Counted from the first letter of the stretch, positions 11,489-23,403 are shown. The stretch: DNA of 64,000 nucleotides from Pollenia angustigena (GCA_930367215.1 OV884059.1:26870945-26934944), one strand, 5' to 3'. Notes: a model not told the origin generated them from the sequence alone. Translations and numbers: made by a program.

Positions 11489-13130
11489 TATACCCTTCAC
11501 CATGATGCGATTAGAACAGAAAGTGATTTAAATACTATTCTCAAGATATAAATAAATCTTTATTGTGCCTTGCCCTTTTCTGCAATGCCGCCCATATTTT
11601 GTCGGATGAAGTGAATTGATAACCAAGATGTTTTTTTTTACCTTATTCGGAAACTTTTGTTCTTTCCGTTTTCCAGATATACAGAAAAACAGAAGGACAG
11701 ACGGACACAGTTAAATCAACTTCACTGTACATAAAATAAATAAAAAAAAAAACCAGCGTTATCAAAAAAGTTCTATCGAAATTTGAGATTATGTCATTCG
11801 ATAACGATTAGTCGATCGAGTGCTTTCACTCGAAATGTCATTCGGTAGGTTAAGAACTTTCGTAAAGACATTTAATTGTTTTTTGACACACTTTTTGGGA
11901 ATAATTATTAGATTTCATTAACAAACAGCTAAAAATGTAAGTATTAAACTTTTTTCAGCAATAAGAAAAAAATAATAAATACTAGAAAAAAAATTTTTTT
12001 TAATTGTTGACATATTGTTTTTTTAACCGATTTAGCGATTTCAAATAAATTTTAGGGTTTGTTTCCAAGTTTGCGATTATTCGCCAATTTTAGCCATATT
12101 CGCGATAGCAGCTATTTTTTCTGTTACAGCTTTAACAATTTTTAATAAATACTAGACTTTGTGCTCTCATGCCGCTGTTTGCAAATTTTTGCGAATTTCC
12201 GCTAATTTAACATTTTTCATAGAATTTTTCCCATTGCTTGTAATTTTAGGGACTTTTAATCAATTTAATGGCTTGTTTGGTGTATTGAAAACTTTCGCGA
12301 ATTTTCGTTATTTTTGCAAATATTCTGAATTTGTATGATTTTTCCGAATTTTTATAGTTTGCCGAATTTTTGCGTTGCTTTATTGCCCTTTTTGCCAAGC
12401 GCCGCCGTTATAAAAAAGCCCCATAAATAAACCGAAGTCACCTATTTTATAGGGCACTATAAACATTGTTGGTTTATAGGGGCGAAAAGTGCAATGCCTT
12501 ATGCCATTAGTATACAACCATAAAAATCGATTACATTTTTTAAACAAACATCGATTCGAAAGCTTTCGAATGCCGCAATCCCGTTTTTGATACGTCACGA
12601 AGTTTTATTCGATACGAAAGTTCATTCGAACCCGTAAGCGACGGTTTGGGCCCTGCTTAGACCAGGTATATATATATTTTTATATATCTTGTTACTTTCG
12701 AGGATTGGTATAAAAAACAACAACAACATGGGAATTTATAAAAAATATTAAAAATTTAAAAATTATTTGTATATTGATCTGCCTAAATTTCAATAGCAAA
12801 CAATTCCGGACTACATCTGATGTAATTATTTAACAACTCAGTCCCCATCATATTGGGGTCCTTTAAAAACTCATTTCTACGGACAGACGGACATCATTAA
12901 ATCAACTTCGCTACTGATAAGGCCCCAAACTATATAAAAACTCATTTCTACGGACAGACGGACATCATTAAATCAACTTCGCTACTGATAAGGCCCCAAA
13001 ATATATAAAAACTCATTTCTACGGACAGACGGACATCATTAAATCAACTTCGCTACTGATAAGGCCCCAAAATATACATATAAACTTTATAGTATAAACT
13101 TTATAGGGTTTATCTTCGGTGAAGGGTATA
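11489..13130 (+). repeat. DINE-1-like element with 3' tandem 74-bp units
   Basis: It starts TATACCCTTCACC and ends with the inverse GGTGAAGGGTATA. Near the end are three copies of a roughly 70-75-bp unit (about 12878-13075) with GGACAGACGGACAT and AAATCAACTTCGCTACTGAT, motifs shared by DINE-1-like fly repeats. Whether the whole 1.6 kb is one element is uncertain. Confidence 0.5.
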
Positions 13131-13764
13131 ACAAATGGTAAGCAAAATATTTTATTACTTTTTAAAGACAATGAATGACTTAAGGGAATTACAGTTTAAT
13201 ACATAAAATTGTAGAATATAAAAAATAGTTCGTTAATTTTTTTAAGCTTAAATTAGTAATTTATACATACATACATTATTGTTTTTGAAGTCTTTATATG
13301 TAAGTGATTTATGCTTTTTATTTCAAAAAGATTAATTAATTATATTTTTTCGACCATGTTTATTTACTTAACACTTGTTATTCTAAAATGTTTACACTTT
13401 ATAGACAAGTTGTTTAAAAATATGCACTTACGGCATTTTAGGTATTTAAAGCCCAATTTTGCTATAAAGAAAACTAAGACTTGCAAACAAATATAGGAAT
13501 AACAAGAGGGCCTATATAATTCTTGATTCGATTATCTAGCAAAATTAATTATACGGGAAATAAAAAGCTTTTGTTTTAGGCAATATCCGGGATAATGGAG
13601 GTTATCCGGAATTATATACAATTTTTTTTTAGTTCGTTTACTTTGGAACAATCAAAAAAATTTGAATCATACAAAGACTGGAAGTGTGAATTGTTCACTG
13701 TTTTCTGCCAACATTAATTTTTTTATATAATCTTTAAACATGAACATTAAGGTTATGAGCACAC
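13131..13764. other. no gene recognised
   Basis: AT-rich. The short frame at 13311-13496 has no domain and is treated as chance. Confidence 0.4.
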
Positions 13765-14506
13765 GTAGAGAAAAAATATGTTTAAATATGGTCACCTCCA
13801 ACAAAACTATTTTTAAGAAAAATTTTAAACAAATTATGTTTAATTTAACCACACTATTGTCACCGACAACCATATTATGGTTGAATTAGTCCTCCATCAA
13901 GAAGCCAGAACCATATTATGGTTACCTCTACACACCTTATGGTAAAAAATTATAATGATTTGTTTTTAAGTAAACAATAGTATTTTCCTCTTTTCCAAGA
14001 GCCACTTGGCATGGTTAAAAACCAACCATGCTATTATAAGTGTTAGTCATATTTTAGCTATTACTAGCTGTTTGGTCCCAGTGCTGCTCGGTATTTTCTA
14101 AATAAAAATAAAAAGTGAAATACTGGAGAATTTTGTTAATAACTTGATCCCAGCGCTATCTACCATCATTAAAAAAATTTTAATATCACGACAACAGCGT
14201 CACCCATCGGGAGTTTTTTTTATAAATCATCAGTGAAAGTACCCCTTTCCAACGCATGTTGAGTCGGTTGAGTGGTTCTCGAGTTATAAGATCACGAACA
14301 ACTTAGTTTTATATATATATAGATTAACCATAACATGTTCGGAGGCAACAATAATATGGTTGTGGCTTCTTGATGGATGACTAATTTAACCATAATATGG
14401 TTGTCGCTGACAATAATATGGTTAAATTAAACAAAATATGTTTAAATTTTTCTTTAAAAAAAGTTTTGTTGGAGGTGACCATATTTAAACATGTTTATTC
14501 TCTGGG
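13765..14506. mobile_element. inverted-repeat element with arms of about 200 bp
   Basis: ATGTTTAAATATGGTCACCT on the left is inverted on the right as AGGTGACCATATTTAAACAT. The arms continue through several 'accatattatggtt' palindromes. The middle (about 14045-14330) is unrelated sequence ending in a TATATATATAGATT tract, which looks like a separate insertion. No transposase and no clear TSD. Confidence 0.6.
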
Positions 14507-14659
14507 TGCAGGGAAACCATGAATATGCATGTTATTCCTTGTGCGACCAATGAAAGCAGAAACAATATATGTACATATGCATGTATTTATCCGTTATAGA
14601 GCATTTTTAGACTTTTGGTATCGATTTGTTAGTGCATATTGTACCGTTTGCAGCATTTG

Positions 14660-15830
14660 TATACCTTCCACCACAATTAGTTGTGAAGAGGGTATACTAA
14701 GTTTGTCATTCCGTGTGTATAAACATTCTGGGTCCTTGAGTAATTCTAAGTCGATTTAGCCATGTCCGTCTGTCCGTCTGTTCGTCTGTTGAAAACACGC
14801 TCACTTGCGAAAAACTCAAAGAAATAAACAAACGTGGTGCCAAATTGCTTGTAGTTATCCTAAGCAGTTTGGGATTGAAATCCAGCTAAATCGGTTTAGT
14901 AGGATCAGAGCAATGAATCAAAATGTGGAACCACCACCTAAAAAAATTAATAATTTTGTTACAAAAACTAGCATAAATGGTGAAACAATGCACGGAATGA
15001 TATAAGATTTTGCAAAAATTCGTTTTATTCGACTGGAAATCACGCTGCGAAATTTCGTAAAGATCGGTTCATAATTTATTCTAGGCCCCATATAAACCCT
15101 ACTCCCGGAAAACAGTTTAGTACGCCTGAAACCATAATTAATAATGCTATCATAACAAGTTTTGGCTCGTCACAGTTTTATAGGCTAAGAAACAACACTG
15201 TGAAATTTCGTGAGGATCGGTCCATAATTTACCCTAGGCCCAATATAAGCCCAACTCACGCAAAACAGTTTAGTACGCCTACACCCGTAAAAAATAATGC
15301 TATCATAACAAAATTTGGTACATCACAGTTTTATAGGACTAGAAACCAGACTGTTCAATTTCATGGAGATCTGTTCATAATTTACCATAGGCCCCATATA
15401 ATCCCTACTCCCGGAAAACAGTTTAGTACGCCTTAAACTGTAATTAACAATGCTATCATAATAGAAATTTGTGTGTCAGAGTTTTATAGGAGGAGCAATG
15501 ACACTGTGAAATTTCGTGAAGATCGGGTCTATAATTTACCCTAGGTCCCATATAAATCCTTCTTCCGGAAAACAGTTTAGTACGCCTTAAACCGTAATTA
15601 ACAATGCTATTATAATAGAAAATTGTGTGTCAGAGTTTTATAGGAGGAGCAATGACACTGTGAAATTTCGTGAAGATCGGGTCTATACTTTACCCTAGGT
15701 CCCATATAAACCCTTCTTCCGGAAAACAGTTTAGTACGTCTTAGACCGTAATTAACAATGCTATCATAATAGAAATTTGTGTGTCACAGTTGTATAGGAG
15801 GAGCAATGACACTGTGAAAATAAATAATTA
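14660..15830 (+). repeat. DINE-1-like element with a ~155-bp tandem array
   Basis: The 5' block is TATACCTTCCACC...GAGGGTATAC followed by GTTTGTCATTCCG and repeated GTCCGTCT. From about 15046 a unit of 152-157 bp repeats five times (starts near 15046, 15198, 15348, 15500, 15655; a truncated sixth near 15809). Each unit carries TGTGAAATTTCGTGAAGATCGG, CCATATAAACCC and AAACAGTTTAGTACGCCT. Internal tandem units are typical of Helentron-derived repeats. Confidence 0.65.
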
Positions 15831-16122
15831 TTTGCTTATTTTACCTTGAATTTATATTTAATATTCGTATCAGCAAAAAGGCGTATCGTTACCTCCCTAT
15901 TTTTAACTAATTCTGTTAAAGCTGGCAACGCATATAATAAATAGGTTACAATAATAACCAAACCAATAGCATAATTTTAGGCTGTAAGAATAATCAGGGT
16001 TTAAAAAATGTATGTTAAAAATCCCTAGAATTTTTTTTTTATACCAGATTCCATAAAATTAATTTTACTAAGAAATTTTAATATTTTCTTGAATTTCCAT
16101 TATTTCCAGCACTTAAGGCAAG

Positions 16123-17984
16123 ATGATACCAGTTTTATCAAAACTCAGCAACTTTTATAGTGCCTATGTGTTAGGTGTTCTAACAGTGGGTTATATATTG
16201 GGCGAGTTGGGCCATTATTTAATTGGTGTGACTTCAAAACAAACAGCAATAGAATTGGACTATGGTGATATAGCGTGTCAACAAAATAATTCCATGTTTT
16301 TAAGAACCGATGTACCCAAGCAATGTGCAGATATAAAAAATGAAACAAGGTATGGAGAAAAATATTCAAATTATTTTAATAATTTCGAATTACATATATG
16401 TATGTATATAAATTTTGTTTATAAAAAAAATTTAGCTGCGTGGCTGCTGATTTAAACGGCACAGCTTATTGTGAATGGAATTACAATGGCTTAGGCATAG
16501 AATACCAGATATTGGCGGGTCCTACATTCATATTGATTTTCACTATTGCTGGTGTTTTTATGGGCATTGCAGCTGATAAATACAATCGTGTCAAAATGTT
16601 AACTGTTTGCACTGTAGTATTCGCAGTAGCGATTATTTTACAGGGTACTGTCAAGGAATATTGGCAGTTGGCTTTACTAAGAATGATAATGGCAGCGGGG
16701 TAAGAGAACATTAAATTCCTAAAAATTTTTTAAAAATACAAGTTTTAATTTTGCTCCTTTTTTTGCAGAGAATCTGGTTGCAATCCTTTGGCTACTGGCA
16801 TAATGTCTGATATTTTCCCCGAGGATAAACGTGCATTGGTTATGGCCATTTTCAATTGGGGTATTTATGGTGGTTATGGTATTGCATTTCCCGTAGGCCG
16901 TTATATTACCCAAGCAAACTTCTTTAATTTGGGCTGGCGTGTTTGTTATTTGGGTGCTGGTGTCTTGGCCATATTAATTGCTGTACTGACAGGAACAACA
17001 CTTAAAGAACCCGAACGTAAATCAATTGGAGAATCTGAAATGCGCACTAAAGATGGCAAGAAAGCTAATCTGTGGTCTGTTTTGAAAAATCCCGCCATGA
17101 TTATGTTGATGATAGCTGCTTCCATTAGACACTCAGGTGGCATGACTTTTGCTTACAATGCTGATTTATATTACAACACTTATTTCCCTGACACCGATTT
17201 GGGTTGGTGGCTGTTTGCTGTGACCATTGGTATTGGCAGTGTAGGTGTTGTGGTGGGTGGTATTGTTTCAGATAAGATTGTGGCCAAAATGGGCATTAGA
17301 TCAAGAGCGTTTGTTTTGGCCATTAGTCAATTGATTGCCACATTACCAGCTTTTGGCTCAGTTTACTTTGACCCTCTGTGGGCTATGATCACCTTGGGCG
17401 GCTCTTACTTCTTTGCTGAAATGTGGTTTGGTATTGTTTTTGCCATTGTGGTGGAAATTGTGCCATTGAAAGTGCGCTCATCAACTATTGGTGTGTTTTT
17501 GTTTGTCATGAACAACATTGGTGGCAACTTGCCCATATTTGTAGATCCCGTAGCAAAAGCTATTGGCTATAGAGGTGCTATTATGATATTTTATGCTGGC
17601 ATGTATGGCATAAGTAAGTATTTATTTGTTTTAAAATATATTTACATACATACATGCAATACATATACTTACTTATTTATATATGTACATATGTATGTAT
17701 ATTTAAAAATAAAATTAATTATGCCTTTTTGTTTTAAAGGTTCTATACTCTTCCTTATTACCTGCTTTATGTTGGAGGGAAAACCTGAATCTTCGGCAGA
17801 GGAAAAAGCTGAAAACGGCATTGAGGTTCATGCCAGAAATATTCAAGGTCATGACAATTCTGTATTCTCTAACGACGAACCACCGGCATATCTCAATGGC
17901 AAGTCAACGGCTCTACCACATCATTTACAAATGTACAACAGTAATTCACAGAAGCCTCAACATCAGGAGAGCAGTAGACTGTAG
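16123..17984 (+). CDS. spinster-like major facilitator superfamily transporter (4 coding exons)
   Basis: The exons are 16123-16349, 16436-16699, 16769-17613 and 17740-17984. All introns are GT-AG (86, 69 and 126 bp), the reading frame is continuous, and 526 residues result. The ATG is preceded in frame by TAA (16114-16116), which fixes the start. Twelve membrane segments can be read: TM1 near residues 10-33; a long first loop with four cysteines and NxS/T sites; TM2 ending in the MFS signature GIAADKYNRVKM; then MAAGESGCNPLATGIMSDIF at TM4, which resembles the GE-x-P-SD-F pattern of spinster proteins; the second half repeats the signature as GGIVSDKIVAKMG. The hydrophilic tail of about 65 residues ends QHQESSRL. 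Predicted role: multipass membrane transporter with unknown substrate. It is intact and lies alone among transposons. The spinster-like assignment is by motif and less certain than the MFS call. Confidence 0.88.
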
Positions 17985-18036
17985 GGTATTATTCTTTTTA
18001 TAGCGTTTATCCAAATGTAGCATTTCAAAATTGTTA

Positions 18037-18042
18037 AATAAA
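18037..18042 (+). terminator. candidate poly(A) signal AATAAA
   Basis: Canonical hexamer 53 nt past the stop codon of the MFS gene. Confidence 0.5.
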
Positions 18043-18540
18043 TAGTTTTTAAGTTCATTTTTGCCTCAGAAAAAAGAAATACTCATAAAAAAAGAACATC
18101 ATGTACGATTTTTTTTTTTTAATATCCATTTAAACCCAGTGCTTATAGATGTACTTATTGTATGAGACACATTTTCTGCCTGTTTCAAAATTTTTAACGG
18201 TGCGCAAAAAAAGCTAAATTAAATTAAAAAAATAATTTGCATATGAAATTATTTGCAAACGATAACGTTTAAAATTGTGAAACATGCAGTAAGTTTATTA
18301 ATTTGTGATTGTACCTTCAGCTAACAAGTATTACTTGCATATTTTATAATGTACACATATACATACATACCTAATAACAATTGGTTTTAGATAATAAGGC
18401 ATTTCATTGACCAGTCGTAATGAAATGCAGTTTTATTTGTTGTAATTGTTATTCAATTAATAGTTTTTATTAAAACTTTTTAATAATAAGAAAAAAGTAA
18501 ACATTTTGATCGTTTTTTTATTTACACAAGGATTGACAAA
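18043..18540. other. no gene recognised
   Basis: AT-rich downstream flank of the transporter gene. Confidence 0.4.
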
Positions 18541-19009
18541 TACCCTGTCGGACTTTAAGTTAACTTAAAACTAACTTATTGTCAACCAGAAATGAGTCAC
18601 AGGTGACTAAAAAGCTAGCTCATTTCCCTTGTAAAACTCTATTCAGTTTTTACACGTAGTGTCATCAGAGCGAGTCAGTACTCACTCACTCTGCATAAGT
18701 TTCAGCTAAGCACAAGCTAGCTCATAATGAGTTAGCATAAAGTAAGAGGGCACTATGAGTTAGGTATAAATTGACTAACTTATAGTTGGCTTTTACAAGG
18801 CAGCTTGTAGTTCATCAGAACAAGTCAACACTCACTCACTCTGCATCAGATTCAGCTAATCATAAGTTAGCTCATTCTGTGTTAGTTTTTGGTGAATAAA
18901 ATAGTAGGACACTGCGAATTAGCTATGAACTGACGTATTTTTTAATATTTATTTATTTATTATTAAAAAAATATTGATATTTACATTTTAATTACATTAT
19001 TATTATAAA

Positions 19010-19559
19010 TTATTTGAATTTATTTGTTTTTCTTTTTTTTCTGCTAACGCAAAGAGCTTGAAAATGCCTTTTCTTTATTAATTTCAGAGCATTTCGTATC
19101 GCTTTCTCTGGATTTTCTTCTCCATTATCGCGAACTGCATCTATTAAATGATATCAAAAATAATTAGTCAATCGATAGTGAAATAAATTTGTATTTATAT
19201 TATTTACCCATTAAAGCTCCATAAAGACTTTTGAAACTTTTTATCGATTGCTTTCCATGGATTCCATCTATATTGCAATTGATAATTACGTCAAAGCTCT
19301 CTCGGCTTGGTCGGTATTTATAATACCAAACACTTAGTTTTTCAACTAAAGTTTTTTCTTTGGAGTGCAACTTTTCATAAATTGCTTGGCTAGATTCCAC
19401 AACCTCGATTGTTGTGCACTCTCCTAAATCATCCTGATCCATAATCCCTGTTACAGTATTCACTTCACTTTCTTTTTCCTTCCTATTTAGTTTTCTTTCA
19501 TAAATAGCTTTCTCTTTTTTTATTGATCTTTTTAAATTCCTCTTACTTCCACCCTTCAT
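19010..19559 (-). CDS. unknown basic protein encoded by the TIR transposon (two exons, partial 5' end)
   Basis: Exon 19559-19208 begins MKGGSKRNLKRS, is rich in Lys and Glu, and reaches SFKSLYGALM. A GT (19207-19206) and an AG (19142-19141) delimit a 67-bp intron, and exon 19140-19010 continues in frame with DAVRDNGEENPEKAIRN and ends in a very basic tail RKKRKTNKFK (stop 19012-19010). An in-frame stop lies eight codons before the ATG. However, a 51-bp GTAAG...AG segment (19611 down to about 19554) would join an upstream frame (19740-19614) in phase, so the true protein may be longer. That upstream exon is broken by the MITE at 19743-19885. No known transposase domain is recognised, and the function is unknown. 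Confidence 0.5.
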
Positions 19560-19742
19560 ATTTATATTATTATTTAATAATTATATATTTTTATTATTTC
19601 TTACAATATTTATTATATTTTTTATTACTTGATATTGAGAATTATTTATAAAGGATGACCAATTCGCTTCTTTCACTTTGCACTTTGATTTTAAGATTTT
19701 TTTTAATTTTATGAAATAACTTGAAAAATTTTTCTCTGTTAA

Positions 19743-19885
19743 GTCTGGGATCACACTATGAAAGCTTTCTTTCAGAAAGTCTGAGTTTATGGGTGAGAGG
19801 GGAAAAAGGAACAGCATGTTCTCTTCCCCTCTCACCAATAAACTCAGACTTTCTGAAAGAAAACTTTCATAGTGTGAACCCAGAC
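19743..19885. mobile_element. 143-bp palindromic MITE, TAA duplication (PIF/Harbinger-like)
   Basis: A near-perfect hairpin: GTCTGGGATCACACTATG...CATAGTGTGAACCCAGAC, centred on GAGGGGAAAA/TTCCCCTC. It is flanked by TAA at 19740-19742 and 19886-19888. It is inserted in an exon of the 18543-20052 transposon. It shares length, termini and centre with 20395-20536. Confidence 0.8.
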
Positions 19886-20394
19886 TAACTGAAAACAAAA
19901 AAATATTATAACAAAATAAAGTTTCAACTTTTTTTTATTTATTTATTTTTGTTTATTTCTGTATTCGATTTGAGTTATTTTTGAAGTCAGTTAAAAATGA
20001 GTTAGCTAAAAGTCAGCCTAATTTTGAGTTAGCTAATAAAAGTCCGACAGGGTACATAAATAATTGCTGAGCAGATTTCATATAAATTGTTGATAAAGCT
20101 GTTTATTGTTAGCTAAAATGCAAAAAGGCCTAACTTGGTTATTATGAATGGCATTGAACTACATTTTTTGACAAAATTTTACACTTTTGCGATCAAAAAT
20201 TACGCTTTGATAAACAAAAAACAAAGGCAAGTTACTACAAGAGTGTTTATTTTAAAAATGTAAAATTATGTTTTAATCCATTTTTTTCTAACAAAATATA
20301 ATGAAATGGTTTCCTTTTAAAATTGTTTGAAGAATTTCATGGACGACTTATCATATCAATACATGTTTTCTGACATGTTTATAGTTTTCACTTA

Positions 20395-20536
20395 GTGCCG
20401 GTTCACACACGTCAAGTTTGACTCGTCAAGTCTTGAGCTTTTGGGAGAGAAGGGAAAAGAGAATGCCATTTCTTTTCCCCTCTTTCCTAAAAACTCTAGA
20501 CTTGACGAGTCAAACTTGACGTGTGTGAACCGGTAC
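20395..20536. mobile_element. 142-bp palindromic MITE, TTA duplication (PIF/Harbinger-like)
   Basis: A near-perfect hairpin: GTGCCGGTTCACACACGTC...GACGTGTGTGAACCGGTAC, centred on GGGAAAAG/CTTTTCCCC. It is flanked by TTA at 20392-20394 and 20537-20539. It is the same architecture and size as 19743-19885 but with different inner arms. Confidence 0.8.
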
Positions 20537-20612
20537 TTAATAAAGAAAGTGGCAACTTTATTATTCATTCAATTTTCAATTTAATGATAGTGGCAACATT
20601 TAGTTGTCATTT

Positions 20613-21684
20613 CGTCAGCTCAGAATTGGTTTGACCTACCGACCATTTTTTCAAAAAAATGAGTTAGGTCTGGGGTATATATATTTTGAATACCCCCTTT
20701 TGAATCCAAAATCTGTTTCGCGAAATTTTTTGTGGTTTCTGAGATATAAAGCATTCATTCAGGACATTGCATGTTGAATTTTATGTTTTGAGGTCAAATA
20801 TTAACGATAATAAAAAAATACCAGTTGTAGAACCAAAAAGCTGAAGAAAGATATTAAATTTCCCGTATTTCCCATTTTGGTACTATTCCCCCCCATTATA
20901 GAATTAAAAATTGCAAAATGTTTTGTAAGAAAGTATCAAAAATAGTTACGACTTTCACCCCTAAAACATTCGACTTTCGAAAAAATACCAAACTTGTATT
21001 CGTATTTTTTTGATAAGTTTCGAATGTGGTATAAACTTTATTTCTAGGTTTATTGGAGCAAAATATAGATGGGCTGACAAAAACGTACCAAAATTCAGGT
21101 TTTACCCGTTTTCACCCTAAAAGAGCCGAATTTCAAAAAAGTATCACACACCTGCCCGCTTATTTTTCAAAAGAACAACGATATGTATTACAGTTTTTTT
21201 GTATCTCTTTTAGTTTTGGAGATAAAAGGTTTCCGAATTTACCCTTTTTTACCCCCTAAACATTCGAATTTTTAAAAATCCCGTCTTAGTATATCGATTT
21301 GGGGAGAGATCCACCTCCGGTCCAAGTTTCAAGTCTTTAGCTTCAGGCGTTTAGGCTGTACTATGACGAATGAGTCAGTCACTCACGCAATAAGTATACG
21401 TATATAGCACAAAAAGCCACTTTTTTAATTTTTTTTAGAAAAGTGACGTATGCGGCACAAAACAAAATTTTTCATTTTCAAAAAAAAAACTTTTAAATTC
21501 TTACTTTATTCATGAAAGTGCGCAAAAATTTACATTTTTCTTCAAAACATATACCGAAAGCAGTGGTAAAAATATAAAAAAATTCTATCGGGTACATTTT
21601 GAGAAATCTTCATGCAAATCTTCTTTGTCGTTTTTCTCCACTCCCACTTTTTGGCATATGCGCCAAACCAATTCTGAGCTGACG
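20613..21684. mobile_element. 1.07-kb TIR element (CGTCAGCTCAGAATTGG), ATTT duplication
   Basis: The terminal 21 bp beginning CGTCAGCTCAGAATTGG are perfectly inverted at the two ends. ATTT flanks both sides (20609-20612, 21685-21688). The middle (about 20850-21260) is clearly similar to about 26640-27060, inside another element. A long relative with the same termini is at 40122-45225. No transposase was found. Confidence 0.8.
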
Positions 21685-21730
21685 ATTTGCTAAAGCTAAT
21701 TTTAACAACATTTTGCCCAAATTATACTAA

Positions 21731-22042
21731 TGCCCGTAATTTCTACAAATAGATATCTAGCTGTGTATAGATATCTATGGTATAACGAATTTTTCATAAT
21801 TTTAATACGTATGTCTTATCTACTGATTAAACTGTAGTGTATTTTACACCATCCATTTTTGACAGTTAATTCAAAAAATGAATAAAAACACAAATGTTGC
21901 CATATTTTTAAAGAAAATTTAAAGAAAAAAAAACACGTAGGTAAATTTAACGTTGAAATTACCAAACAAGTTTTACCGCATAGGTAAATATAACTGTTAG
22001 GTACGAACACGACCAGATATCTGTTTGTTGAAATTACGGGCA
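21731..22042. mobile_element. 312-bp MITE with TIR TGCCCGTAATTTC, TAA duplication
   Basis: TGCCCGTAATTTCTACAAAT and its inverse near 22023-22042 form TIRs of over 30 bp with few mismatches, including an AGATATCT tract. TAA flanks both ends (21728-21730, 22043-22045), which fits PIF/Harbinger-type targets. Confidence 0.7.
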
Positions 22043-22427
22043 TAACTGGCATAACTATAGTTCTTATAGATATGAATGTAATGGGGTGCTTAAGTGATGC
22101 CTGTTTTGAAAAATAATTTTTTTTTAAATTATCGCTTTGAACTAGAAACAAATTAAGACAAGTGATTTTTTTAGGAAATCTTTTGATCTTTAAAAAAACC
22201 GGAAATGACCAATTTAAATTTTAATATATTTTTGACCAAAATAAGCCCAAGTCGTTCTTATTACACTATAACGGCTTGAGAATAGAATATCCATAAGTTT
22301 AAGAGCTATGCAAATTTCTTTACGGGCGCAAAACCCTTTTAAATCGGAGGTGATCATATTGAATTTGAATTTCTCTAACTTAGCCCAATTTTTCTATTTT
22401 TTTTAATCCGAAATTAGCCTATATAAT
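22043..22427. other. no gene recognised
   Basis: AT-rich spacer between two MITEs. Confidence 0.4.
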
Positions 22428-22636
22428 CAGGGGTGTTCTAAAAATCAAAAACGCAAAACGCAAGAATTTTTTAATACACTTTTAATCTAATTTTATAACT
22501 TTTATTATACAATTATATTTAATAGCGAAATATTTGTATAATATTTGTCATACAATTATTTTATTACAGAAAATTTATTCAAAAATTACGTTTAAAATTC
22601 TTGCGATTTGCGTTTTTTATTTCCAGAACACCCCTG
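22428..22636. mobile_element. 209-bp MITE with TIR CAGGGGTGTTCT (hAT-like ends)
   Basis: CAGGGGTGTTCT is perfectly inverted as AGAACACCCCTG. The arms continue with AAACGCAA...CTTGCGATTTGCGTTTTT for about 45 bp. CAGGGGTG termini are common in hAT MITEs, but no 8-bp duplication could be seen. Confidence 0.6.
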
Positions 22637-23270
22637 AATACTTCCAATACTGTAAACGTTTTGAATGGGATATGCATTACTTTAAAAGATACGTAAATAA
22701 CTATACATAGTTGTTGCACGGTCTCATAAAATTTTTTCAAATAAATAAAAGGAAATAAGTCGTGTCTACATCATTTTAAAAACGTAAAAATGTACACCCT
22801 GTGTTCGTATTATATAGAAGCTGCCACCTGTTGGCTATAATTTGCCTTGTTTTAGTAATGTATCATCTGGTTAATGTATTTGCTAAGTTTGATATTTTTA
22901 AGCAAAGAGTTGCCAGGGTATTTGCCAGATGAAATTTGTTGAAAATCGTCAAATTCCGTGAAAATAATCGTTAAATCAAATTTGCTTTTTCTCAATGATT
23001 TAACATTTTTAGCTAATTTCAGTTAGTTTAAATTAAAGTAAAAATTAAGTTAAAAATACAAAATCTTAAAAAAAAATAGTCATTCTTGCTCTTATTTACT
23101 ACTAAGTTTTTTTTAAAGGCCAACCCAAATAAGAGCGGCAAGAGTTTTTTAAATATGAAAAATTCAGTTTTTTAATTAGAAAATATTAAACTATTTTGTT
23201 ACTGTATGTAGCAATAAATTTAAAATAGGAAAATATTTACAACACCGTAAAAATAAGTTAATTCTCGAAA
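22637..23270. other. no gene recognised
   Basis: AT-rich. No coding or structured feature identified. Confidence 0.4.
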
Positions 23271-23274
23271 CTTG

Positions 23275-23360
23275 ACGACAAATCGTCGGTTGCTTAATTA
23301 ATTGTCGTATGTAATTTGTATCCACATACGACAATTAAATAATCATCCGACGATATGACT
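23275..23360. repeat. hairpin of about 85 bp
   Basis: AATTAATTGTCGTATGT and ACATACGACAATTAA are inverted, with a longer imperfect stem out to CGTCGG/CCGACG. Confidence 0.55.
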
Positions 23361-23403
23361 TGCTTGCTTGCTTTGTATTGTTATAGATGTCGTTCATCTT
23401 GGA

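Larger units (their letters stand above)
16110..18042 (+). other. transcribed extent of the MFS gene (last 5' UTR exon to poly(A) signal)
   Basis: A polypyrimidine tract and AG at 16108-16109 give a splice acceptor 13 nt before the ATG, so at least one upstream non-coding exon is likely but was not located. AATAAA at 18037-18042 is a plausible poly(A) signal 53 nt after the stop. Confidence 0.55.
18543..20052 (-). mobile_element. 1.5-kb TIR transposon (CCCTGTCGGACTTT) with TA duplication and a spliced ORF
   Basis: CCCTGTCGGACTTT at the left end is exactly inverted at the right end, and both are flanked by TA (18541-18542, 20053-20054). Near the left end are two tandem subterminal units of about 150-170 bp (CATCAG...CACTCACTCTGCAT) at about 18660-18790 and 18810-18940. 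'GAGTTAGCT' motifs recur at both ends. It encodes a small minus-strand gene and has been hit by a palindromic MITE (19743-19885). The TA target suggests a Tc1/mariner-like target preference, but no DDE motif was seen, so the superfamily is unknown. Confidence 0.7.
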
